DNA from: Streptomyces sp. NRRL F-525
GTDB taxonomy: Bacteria; Actinomycetota; Actinomycetes; Streptomycetales; Streptomycetaceae
Assembly (NCBI RefSeq): GCF_000716605.1
Contig: NZ_JNXE01000005.1
Coordinates: 186,001 to 250,000 of the forward strand
DNA length: 64,000 bases
Direction: 5' to 3'
The translations under genes were made by a program, and so were the position numbers. How positions within the stretch are numbered: position 1 is the first letter of the stretch; every line of letters starts with the position of its first letter. This document shows, piece by piece, positions 54,515 to 61,954 of the stretch. A model generated the notes under the pieces. It was not told where the DNA came from and made no database searches. It saw only the letters and a list, made by a program, of their open reading frames with translations.

Positions 54515-55769
54515 CCAGGAAGACCCCGGCCGCGAGCAGCACCAGCAGCCCGCCGGCGACCGCGAGCGCGATCCCGACCCCGCTCGAACCGTCGTCCTCG
54601 GAGGCCGTCGCCGAGGCCGACCCGCCGGCGCTCGGCTTCGTGGAGGTGTCCCCGCCCGCCTCCCCGGTGGCCGTAGCACCCGGCTGTGCGCTCGCCTGCG
54701 GGACGTTCTTGGGTGCGACGAGCTCTCCCACCGGCTGGACCTTCCCGTCCGCCTGGAAGCCCCAGTCGAGGATCTTCGCGGCCTCCTTGTAGACCTCGTT
54801 GTGCTCGTCCTTCTCCGGGTTCATGACCGTCACCAGCAGCACCTTGCCGTTGCGCTCGGCGACTCCGGTGAAGGTCGCGCCCGCGTTGGTGGTGTTGCCG
54901 TTCTTGACGCCCGCGATGCCCGGGTACACCGACACGTCCGAGTCGCCGCTCAGCAGCCGGTTGGTGTTCTGGATGTCGAAGGTCCCGCGGACCGACTTGC
55001 CCTTCTTCTTCGTCGTCTCGCCCGGGAACTTCGCGCTCACCGTCGAGCAGTACTCCCTGAAGTCCTTCTTCTGCAGCCCGGAGCGCGCGAACAGCGTCAG
55101 GTCGTACGCCGACGAGACCTGCCCCGGCTCGTCGTAGCCGTCCGGCGTCACCACGCGCGTGTCGAGTGCCTGGAGGTCCTGGGCGTGCGCGTTCATGTCG
55201 GAGACGGTCTTGGCGACGCCCCCGTTCATGTGGGACAGGACGTGCACCGCGTCGTTGCCGGAGCGCAGGAAGACCCCGAGCCACAGGTCGTGGACCGTGT
55301 AGCTCTCGCCCTCCTTTATCCCGACGAGGCTGGAACCGGTGCCCATGCCCGCCAGGTCCGACGCGACGACCTTGTGCTCGGTCGTCTTCGGGAACTTCGG
55401 CAGCACGGTGTCCGCGAACAGCATCTTCAGGGTGCTCGCCGGAGGCAGCCGCCAGTGCGCGTTGTGCGAGGCGAGCACCGCGCCCGACTCGGCGTCGGAC
55501 ACGATCCACGACCGCGCGGTCACGTCCTTCGGCAGCACCGGGACGCCGGACGTCAGATTGACCTGGGTCCCCGCCTGGCCGAGGCGGGTGCCGCCCACCG
55601 ACGACATGTTCGCCGGGGGAGTGGCCGTAGGACTCGCCGACGAACTCGAGGTCGGCGTCGGCGTCGGACTCGGGGCCGCGAGGGCGACGGGCGCGGTGAG
55701 CGCGAGGGACGACAGGGCGGCGGAAAGCACCAGCAGGGGTCGCCTGATGGTCTGCAGTGGAGCGGGCAC
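54462..55769 (-). CDS. D-alanyl-D-alanine carboxypeptidase (serine-type, DacA/S11 family)
   Basis: 435 aa. The GTG at 55769 gives a signal peptide (RRPLLVLSAALSSLALTAPV, cleavage after ALAA). A Ser/Thr/Pro linker leads to the penicillin-binding fold: SxxK in PPASTLKMLFAD, SxN in LRSGNDAVHVLSHM, and KNGNTTNAG where KTG is usual. A TM segment (VGIALAVAGGLLVLLAAGVF) and a basic tail anchor the C-terminus. It trims D-Ala from peptidoglycan stem peptides outside the membrane. The KTG to KNG change may alter activity or drug binding. The 3' end overlaps the convergent YihY gene by 53 bases. Confidence 0.88.
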   Translation of the reverse strand: MPAPLQTIRRPLLVLSAALSSLALTAPVALAAPSPTPTPTSSSSASPTATPPANMSSVGGTRLGQAGTQVNLTSGVPVLPKDVTARSWIVSDAESGAVLASHNAHWRLPPASTLKMLFADTVLPKFPKTTEHKVVASDLAGMGTGSSLVGIKEGESYTVHDLWLGVFLRSGNDAVHVLSHMNGGVAKTVSDMNAHAQDLQALDTRVVTPDGYDEPGQVSSAYDLTLFARSGLQKKDFREYCSTVSAKFPGETTKKKGKSVRGTFDIQNTNRLLSGDSDVSVYPGIAGVKNGNTTNAGATFTGVAERNGKVLLVTVMNPEKDEHNEVYKEAAKILDWGFQADGKVQPVGELVAPKNVPQASAQPGATATGEAGGDTSTKPSAGGSASATASEDDGSSGVGIALAVAGGLLVLLAAGVFLVNRRWPLPDLVRRRPRP

Positions 55770-55860
55770 GGACGAGAACGTACATGCCGGGGGACCCGAA
55801 GTCCCGTCACCGGCCCCACCCCGGACACGGGCCCCCGGGGACGACGGCGATACTGGACTC

Positions 55861-56100
55861 ATGAAGCTCAGCCGCCCCGTCTCCTGGTTCCTGCTCGCCT
55901 TCGGGGTGTGGAGCTGGGTCATCTGGGTCACTTTCGTCAAGAACCTGGTCAAGGACACGAGCGGACTGGCCTTCGACGACGGCCATCCGACGGCGTACTT
56001 CTGGGTGCACCTGACCCTCGCCGTCGTCTCCTTCGTATTGGGGACGGTCATCGGGGGCCTCGGGTTGCGTGGACTGCGCGCACTGCGCGAGACGTCATAA
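55861..56100 (+). CDS. small two-TM membrane protein (SCO4848 family)
   Basis: 79 aa. MKLSRPVSWFLLAFGVWSWV begins the first TM segment and WVHLTLAVVSFVLGTVIGGL forms the second, joined by a short loop with DTSGLAFDDGHPTAY. The size and sequence match a conserved Streptomyces membrane protein family with no known function. ATG at 55861. It lies four bases before the metallophosphoesterase gene, so the two are co-transcribed and may interact. Confidence 0.75.
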   Translation: MKLSRPVSWFLLAFGVWSWVIWVTFVKNLVKDTSGLAFDDGHPTAYFWVHLTLAVVSFVLGTVIGGLGLRGLRALRETS

Positions 56101-56104
56101 AGAA

Positions 56105-57340
56105 GTGGCCGTCGTCGTCATCGCCCTCGTGGCCCTGGTCGCCGTCGCCGTCCTCGGCGGGCTCCACTGGTACGTCTGGCGCCGTCTCGTCCGCGACACC
56201 ACGCGCGCGTGGGGCCCCGCCCGGATCACCGGCACGGCCGTGCTCGTCGCCGGCCCGGTGCTGATGATCGCGGCCCTGGTTGCCGAACGCGGCGGCGCGC
56301 CCTTCTGGCTCCAACAGGTCCTCGGCTGGCCCGGCTTCCTGTGGATGGCCCTGGCGATCTACCTGCTCCTGGCCGTCCTCGCGGGTGAGGTCCTACGACC
56401 GCTGCTGCGCCGGCTCCTCGAACGGCGTGGGCGGCCCGAGACGGCCGTGGAAGCGCACGAGGCCCCGGACTCCGCGACCGTTCCCGCAGAGGCCCCTGAA
56501 GCGCCGCGGAGCGCCCCCTCGCGTCGTCTCTTCGTCTCCCGTGTCGTCGGGGGTGCCGCCGCCGCTGCCGCCGTCGGGACCGTCGGATACGGCACCTACG
56601 GCGTGCTGCGCGGGCCGAGCGTCAAGCGGGTCACCGTGCCGTTGGCCAAACTGCCGCGGTCCGCGCACGGGTACAGGATCGCTGTCGTCAGTGACATCCA
56701 CCTGGGGCCGCTTCTGGGGCGGGGTTTCGCGCAGAAGGTCGTCGACACGATCAACGCGACCCAGCCCGATCTCATCGCGGTCGTCGGCGACCTGGTCGAC
56801 GGCAGTGTCAAGAACCTGGGGCCCGCCGCGGCACCCCTGGCCGGGCTGAAGGCGCGGCACGGCAGCTTCTTTGTCACGGGTAATCACGAGTACTTCTCCG
56901 GCGCCCAGCAGTGGCTGGAAGAAGTCCGCACGCTCGGGATCCACACCCTGGAGAACGCCCGTACCGAACTGGCCGGTTTCGACCTCGCCGGGGTCAACGA
57001 CCTCCAGGGCGAGAGCGAGGGGCAGGGGCCCGACTTCGGGAAGGCGCTCGGGGACCGGGACACCACGCGCGCGTGCGTGCTGCTCGCGCACCAGCCCGTG
57101 CAGATCCACGAGGCCGTCAAGCACGGCGTCGACCTCCAGCTCTCAGGACACACCCACGGCGGCCAGTTGTGGCCCGGCAACTTCATCGCGGCGGCGGCCA
57201 ATCCGACGGTCGCTGGCCTGGAGCGGTACGGCGACACCGAGCTGTACGTCAGCAGGGGCGCGGGCGCCTGGGGACCGCCCACGCGCGTGGGGGCGCCGTC
57301 GGACATCACGGTCGTCGAACTGGCCTCGAAACAGGCCTAG
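56105..57340 (+). CDS. membrane metallophosphoesterase
   Basis: 411 aa. The GTG at 56105 follows AAAGAA, a weak site, consistent with coupling to the upstream gene. Three or four TM segments (VVVIALVALVAVAVLGGLHW, ITGTAVLVAGPVLMIAALVA, FLWMALAIYLLLAVLAGEVL, and a later VGGAAAAAAVGTVGYG) precede the catalytic domain. The dimetal motifs are complete: SDIHLGP, VVGDLVDGS, TGNHEYFSG, LLAHQP and SGHTHGGQLWP. Calcineurin-like enzymes of this membrane type may act on lipids or nucleotides; substrate unknown. Confidence 0.88.
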   Translation: MAVVVIALVALVAVAVLGGLHWYVWRRLVRDTTRAWGPARITGTAVLVAGPVLMIAALVAERGGAPFWLQQVLGWPGFLWMALAIYLLLAVLAGEVLRPLLRRLLERRGRPETAVEAHEAPDSATVPAEAPEAPRSAPSRRLFVSRVVGGAAAAAAVGTVGYGTYGVLRGPSVKRVTVPLAKLPRSAHGYRIAVVSDIHLGPLLGRGFAQKVVDTINATQPDLIAVVGDLVDGSVKNLGPAAAPLAGLKARHGSFFVTGNHEYFSGAQQWLEEVRTLGIHTLENARTELAGFDLAGVNDLQGESEGQGPDFGKALGDRDTTRACVLLAHQPVQIHEAVKHGVDLQLSGHTHGGQLWPGNFIAAAANPTVAGLERYGDTELYVSRGAGAWGPPTRVGAPSDITVVELASKQA

Positions 57341-57536
57341 TTGCCCATGCCGGAGGATGCCTGCGCACTGGCTGAGAACCGCCTGTGAAACGGGCAATTA
57401 ACACTGGTCGGTAAGTTCTTTCTCATCTCGGCAGAACCCTCTTCCCCCGGATGAAACTCCTGTGGTTAGGTGATCCGCGCCACTAGGGGAGTGGCATATG
57501 GGAGGGGCCCGGGAGGGCCCTCGGGAGGGCACACCG

Positions 57537-59093
57537 ATGCGGTCGGTTCGCATACGGATTCTCGCGACGCTGCTGGTTCTGGCGGCCGTGGGAGTCGGGG
57601 GCTGGCAGTTGCTGCCCTCGGACGGGAGCAAGGACAAGACGATCACGGTCGGGACGACGGACGCTGTCACGTCCCTCGACCCGGCCGCCGCGTACGACGC
57701 CGGTTCGTGGGCGCTGTACAGCAACGTCTTCCAGTCGCTGATGACGTTCGACTCCGGCGGGACGACACCCGTGCCGGACGCGGCCAAGAGCTGCGCGTTC
57801 GTGGGCGGCGGGCTGACGACGTACCGCTGTGTGGTGCGCGAGGGGCTCACCTTCCCGAGCGGGCGCGCGATGACCGCCGAGGACGTGAAGTTCTCCTTCG
57901 ACCGGGTCAAGAAGATCAACTCCGATGTGGGTCCGTCGTCGCTGCTCTCCACGCTCGGCTCGGTCGACGCCTCCGGGATGACGGTCACTTTCCATCTGTC
58001 GTCCCCGGACGCCACGTTCCCGTTCAAGGTGGCCACCGGTGCGGGCGCGATCGTCGACAGCACCAAGTACCCGAAGGACGCCCCGCGCAACGGCTACCAG
58101 GTCGACGGCACCGGGCCGTACACCCTGTCCGCGTATACGAAGGACAAGAAGGCGGTCCTTTCGCCGAACAGCCACTACAAGGGTGCCGTCAGCAGCACCG
58201 GGAGCCCGATCGAGCTGCGCTACTACGCCGACTCGGACGCGCTGCAGAAGGCGTACCAGGCGAAGCAGGTCCAGGTCGCCACCCGCCAGTTGCCCCCGAA
58301 GATGCTCTCCGGGCTCTCCGCGAGCGATCCCAACCAGCGCGTGTCGGAGGCGGACAGCTCCGAGACCCGCAACCTGTACCTCAACACCCGTAAGGGCACG
58401 CCCCTGCACGACGTCCTCGTCCGGCGGGCGATGGCCTGGCTGATCAACCGCGAGCAGCTGGCCGCCACGGTGTACGACGGCACGGTCGACCCGCTGTACT
58501 CGCTGATCCCCACCGGCATCGTCGGCCACACGACGTCCTTCTTCGACGACTACCCCTCCCAGAACGTCGAGAAGGCGAAGGAACTCCTCGAAGAGGCCGA
58601 CGTCTCCGTCCCGGTGCACTTCACCTACGGCTACGGCATCGGGCACGGCGCCGGCAAGGAGGAGGCCGCCGAGCTGAAGAAGCAGCTGGAGGCGAGCGGG
58701 CTCTTCAAGGTGGACGTCAAGGGCTACGAGTGGACCGACTTCCAGAAGCGCTGGGCGACCGGCAAGCTGGACGCGTACGCCGTCGGCTGGGTCGCCGACT
58801 ACCCCGACCCGGACACCTTCGGCTCCCCGCTCGTCGGCACCGGCTCCACCATGAACACCGGTTACAGCAACAAGATCGTCGACCAACTCATCCTCAGCAG
58901 CCAGAAGTTCGCCGACCGCAGCCGCGTCGACGACGACTTCCGCGACCTCCAGTCGGACGTGGCCGCGGACGTGCCGCTGATCCCGCTGTGGCAGCGCAAG
59001 GAGTACGTCGTGAGCAGCGAGGACGTCGGCGGCATCTCCTATCTCACGGACGGCACAGGCGTGTTCCGGCTGTGGGCGCTGGACTGGATCTGA
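57537..59093 (+). CDS. ABC transporter substrate-binding protein, peptide type (SBP family 5), orphan
   Basis: 518 aa. The ATG at 57537 gives MRSVRIRILATLLVLAAVGV, a good signal or anchor sequence, with GGGAGGG upstream; an ATG at 57498 with GGGGAG is the alternative. There is no lipobox cysteine, so the N-terminus may act as a membrane anchor. Family features are LDPAAAYDAGSWALYSNVFQ, LTFPSGRAMTAEDVKFSFDR, LVRRAMAWLINREQ and YAVGWVADYPDPDTF. These proteins bind oligopeptides or similar ligands. No permease or ATPase gene is adjacent, so it is an orphan or serves a distant system. A terminator follows. Confidence 0.85.
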   Translation: MRSVRIRILATLLVLAAVGVGGWQLLPSDGSKDKTITVGTTDAVTSLDPAAAYDAGSWALYSNVFQSLMTFDSGGTTPVPDAAKSCAFVGGGLTTYRCVVREGLTFPSGRAMTAEDVKFSFDRVKKINSDVGPSSLLSTLGSVDASGMTVTFHLSSPDATFPFKVATGAGAIVDSTKYPKDAPRNGYQVDGTGPYTLSAYTKDKKAVLSPNSHYKGAVSSTGSPIELRYYADSDALQKAYQAKQVQVATRQLPPKMLSGLSASDPNQRVSEADSSETRNLYLNTRKGTPLHDVLVRRAMAWLINREQLAATVYDGTVDPLYSLIPTGIVGHTTSFFDDYPSQNVEKAKELLEEADVSVPVHFTYGYGIGHGAGKEEAAELKKQLEASGLFKVDVKGYEWTDFQKRWATGKLDAYAVGWVADYPDPDTFGSPLVGTGSTMNTGYSNKIVDQLILSSQKFADRSRVDDDFRDLQSDVAADVPLIPLWQRKEYVVSSEDVGGISYLTDGTGVFRLWALDWI

Positions 59094-59094
59094 G

Positions 59095-59140
59095 GTGGTC
59101 CCGCGGCACCGGACGTGATGCCGCGGGACTGACCTTTGTT
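59095..59140 (+). terminator. terminator hairpin after the substrate-binding protein gene
   Basis: GGT-G-GTCCCGCGGCA and TGCCGCGGGAC-TG-ACC form a long stem around a 10-base loop, followed by TTTGTT. It begins right at the stop codon. Confidence 0.75.
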
Positions 59141-59219
59141 CGATCTTTTGTCCGAGTGACGCCGGTGGGCCATCGCACGCAGCACCATGTGACGGAGGTG
59201 TGCGGGGTGAGGAGCCGAC

Positions 59220-59621
59220 GTGGTCAGACGCAACGCCTTCCGGCTGCCCCGGCACCCGGCTTCCGTGGGTCTCGCCCGGCGCCGGGTCCGGGACCATCTG
59301 GCCGACTGGGGACACCGGAGTGACGACCCGGCGCTCCAGGACGCGGTGCTGCTGGTGTCCGAGCTGGCGACCAACGTCGTACGCCACGGGCCGCTCCTGG
59401 AGCGGGAGTTCGAGGTGGCGGTGACGGCCCTCGCGGACGGCTCCTGCCTCATAGAGGTGTCGGACGAGGGCCGCCTGGAGCCCCGCCTGCGGGTCGTGAC
59501 GGCCCTGGAGGAGGCCGGCCGGGGTCTCCACCTCGTGGAGGGCATCGCGGCCGCCTGGGGCGTCTGGAGCCGCGGTCCGCACGGCAAGACGGTGTGGGCC
59601 CTGGTCCAGGCCGACACCTGA
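59220..59621 (+). CDS. RsbW-like ATP-binding protein (anti-sigma/regulatory GHKL ATPase)
   Basis: 133 aa. GTG start after GAGGAGCCGAC. The GHKL motifs are the N-box LLVSELATNVVRHGP near residue 48, EVSDEGRLEP in place of the G1 box, and GRGLHLVEGIAAAWG, ending in GKTVWALV. A single-domain ATP-binding protein that may bind an anti-sigma antagonist or a sigma factor, or phosphorylate a partner. It stands alone; the partner is not visible here. It is convergent with the sensor kinase gene, 13 bases apart. Confidence 0.82.
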   Translation: MVRRNAFRLPRHPASVGLARRRVRDHLADWGHRSDDPALQDAVLLVSELATNVVRHGPLLEREFEVAVTALADGSCLIEVSDEGRLEPRLRVVTALEEAGRGLHLVEGIAAAWGVWSRGPHGKTVWALVQADT

Positions 59622-59634
59622 CTCCCGCGGACTC

Positions 59635-61092
59635 CTACGACGGCACCGGCGTCCGCGTCGGCAGCGTCACCGTCACCGCGAGCCCCTCGCCCGGCGCCGT
59701 CCGCACCGCCACGTCCCCGCCGTGCGCCTTGACGACGCCCTGCACGATCGCCAGCCCCAGACCGCTGCCCGCGCCACCGCCCGCCCGGAAGAAGCGGTCG
59801 AAGACGCGCGCCGCGTCGTCCTCGCAGAGCCCCGGACCCTGGTCCGCGACACACAGCCGTACGACGCCGTCCTCGCGCTCCAGACCGAGCCGTACGGGCA
59901 CGTCCGCGGGCGTGTGCGTGCGGACGTTGGTCACCAGGTTGCCGAGTACCTGGCGCAGGCCCGACTCGTCGGCGCGCACCAGGAGGGAGCCGTCGGCGCC
60001 GACCGTGACGGGCCGCTCCGGCTGCTGCACCCGGAGATCCTCGGCGGCGTCGCGCACCAGGCGGCTCAGATCGACGCTGCGGAAGCGCAGTTCGGGCTGC
60101 TGGTCCAGGCGGGCCAGCATGAGGAGTTCGTCGACGAGACGGCCCATGCGGTCCGCCTCCGCGTTCATCCGGTCCCAGGCCCGCTTGCGCTCGTCGGGCT
60201 CGGTCAGCATGCCCTTGTCGTACAGCTGGAGGTAGCCGCGTATCGCCGACAGCGGGGTGCGCAGCTCGTGCGAGGCGTCCGCCACGAAACGGCGTAGCTG
60301 GGCCGCCGTCCGCTCGCGCGTGCGGTACGCCGACTCCACCTGGTGGAGCATGGAGTTGAGGGCGACCCGCAGCTGCTCGACCTCCTGCGTCGGATGGTGG
60401 CTGGAGGGCACGCGCCGGGTCAGGTCGCCCTCGGCGATGGCCGTCGAGGTCTCGACCATGTCCTCCAGGGGCAGCATCCGCCGTCGCACGCTCATCATGG
60501 TCAGCGCGGCGAGCAGGACGAGCAGCAGGCTGCCGAAGGCGAGGTCCAGCTTGAGGGCCTTGGCCATGCCGTTGTGGAGGCCGCCGGTGGAGGCGGCGAT
60601 CAGGATGTACGTGCCGTCGGCGAGCCGGGTCCCGATCGCCCGGTAGGGGGCGTGGCGCAGCGAGATGTCGCGCGGTGTGCCGTCGGCGGCCAGCGCTGCC
60701 GGGTCACTGAAGACGGCGGCGAGCGCCCGCTGGTCGGTGGTCGGGGCGAAGCCGGCGATCGTGAGCACCGTGCCCTGGGAGTCGACCGCCGCGAACACCT
60801 TGTCCGGGTTCGGTGAGTCGGCGCTCTCCTGGGGCATCAGATGGTCGCCGATGCCGGACAGCGTGCTCAGCATGTTGAGCTGCGGAATGGTGAGCTGCGA
60901 ACCGCTCAGCGAGTCACGGGACTTGGTCAGCTCGGTGTCGACCTGGGCGAGCAGATAGTGCCGCATGCCCATCAGGCTGACGGCGGTGGCCATCACGATG
61001 CCGAGCGCCAGCAGCGCGAGGTTGGCCAGGGTCAGCTTGGCGCGCAGGGAGTGGGCGCCGCGCTCGCAGTTCGGGAGGGTGAACTTCCTCAT
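59635..61092 (-). CDS. two-component sensor histidine kinase
   Basis: 485 aa. Two TM segments (LTLANLALLALGIVMATAVS and LAFGSLLLVLLAALTMMSV) enclose an extracellular domain of about 135 residues (DTELTKSRDSLSGSQLTIPQ). HAMP follows, then the H-box VADASHELRTPLSAIRGY, N-box GNLVTNVRTHTPADVP and G-boxes DQGPGL and GSGLGLAIVQGV. It phosphorylates the response regulator encoded just upstream, whose stop overlaps this ATG. Stimulus unknown. An MMPL transporter gene is divergent from the pair and may be the target. Confidence 0.94.
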   Translation of the reverse strand: MRKFTLPNCERGAHSLRAKLTLANLALLALGIVMATAVSLMGMRHYLLAQVDTELTKSRDSLSGSQLTIPQLNMLSTLSGIGDHLMPQESADSPNPDKVFAAVDSQGTVLTIAGFAPTTDQRALAAVFSDPAALAADGTPRDISLRHAPYRAIGTRLADGTYILIAASTGGLHNGMAKALKLDLAFGSLLLVLLAALTMMSVRRRMLPLEDMVETSTAIAEGDLTRRVPSSHHPTQEVEQLRVALNSMLHQVESAYRTRERTAAQLRRFVADASHELRTPLSAIRGYLQLYDKGMLTEPDERKRAWDRMNAEADRMGRLVDELLMLARLDQQPELRFRSVDLSRLVRDAAEDLRVQQPERPVTVGADGSLLVRADESGLRQVLGNLVTNVRTHTPADVPVRLGLEREDGVVRLCVADQGPGLCEDDAARVFDRFFRAGGGAGSGLGLAIVQGVVKAHGGDVAVRTAPGEGLAVTVTLPTRTPVPS

Positions 61093-61775
61093 GCGAGCCC
61101 GTATCCGACGCCCCGCCGCGTGGTGATCACGGGCGGTCCCAGGGTCTCCAGCTTGCGCCGCAGATAGCTGATGTAGGTCTCCACGACGGTCGACTCCGGC
61201 GGGGTGTGCTCGTACTGCCAGACGTGGCGCAGCAGTTGCTCCTTGGGCACGACCCGCCCGCCGTTGCGCACCAGGAAGCGCAGCAGGGCGTACTCCGTGG
61301 GGGTCAGCTCGACCGAGTTGCCCGCGCGGTGCACCGAGTACGTCGTCTCGTCCAGCTCCAGGTCGCCGTAGCGCAGGGGCGGGCGCTGGGGGAGGACGTC
61401 GGCGGGGCGGGTGCGGCGCAGGACGGCGGTGATGCGGGCGACGACCACGTCGATGTCGAAGGGCTTGGTGATGTAGTCGTCGCCGAAGCCCAGGGCGCCG
61501 ACGATCTCGGCGGGCGCGTCCCGCGCGGTGAGGAAGACGACCGCCAGGTCCGGCCTGCGGGCGCGCAGTTCCTGCCCCAGGGCGCGGCCGTCGCCGTCCG
61601 GGAGCATCACGTCGAGCAGCGCGCAGTCCGGGCGGGTGCGCTCGGCGAGGGCGAGCGCCTCGCGCACGGTGCCCGCGACCATCACCTCGAAGCGGTGGTA
61701 GCGCAGCGCGATGGCGAGGACGTCCGCGATGCTCGGTTCGTCCTCCACCACCAGCACGGTTCCTGGAGCCGTCAT
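61089..61775 (-). CDS. OmpR/PhoB-family response regulator
   Basis: 228 aa. The receiver domain (about 1-120) has the acidic pair in VVEDEPSIAD, the phospho-acceptor Asp in CALLDVMLPDGDG near 55 and the lysine of DDYITKPFD near 105. The winged-helix output domain (about 130-228) shows VELTPTEYALLRFLVRNGG, VVETYISYLRRKLE and TRRGVGYGLA. First gene of the two-component operon; its TGA overlaps the kinase ATG. Starts are 179 bases apart from the divergent MMPL gene. Confidence 0.95.
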   Translation of the reverse strand: MTAPGTVLVVEDEPSIADVLAIALRYHRFEVMVAGTVREALALAERTRPDCALLDVMLPDGDGRALGQELRARRPDLAVVFLTARDAPAEIVGALGFGDDYITKPFDIDVVVARITAVLRRTRPADVLPQRPPLRYGDLELDETTYSVHRAGNSVELTPTEYALLRFLVRNGGRVVPKEQLLRHVWQYEHTPPESTVVETYISYLRRKLETLGPPVITTRRGVGYGLA

Positions 61776-61954
61776 GCCCCCAGTATCGGCCCGGGCACTG
61801 ACAACCGGGCCGGTCCGGTCTTTGGAGTTCCTTGAGAGTCATGCCCGATGCGTGTCCACGCGTGCGTGCCGCCGCCAATTCTGTAGCGCAGGACCTGGGG
61901 GACCATCCGACCGATCGACCGGGTCAACCCGGTTGCGAATAAGGAGCGTTGAGC

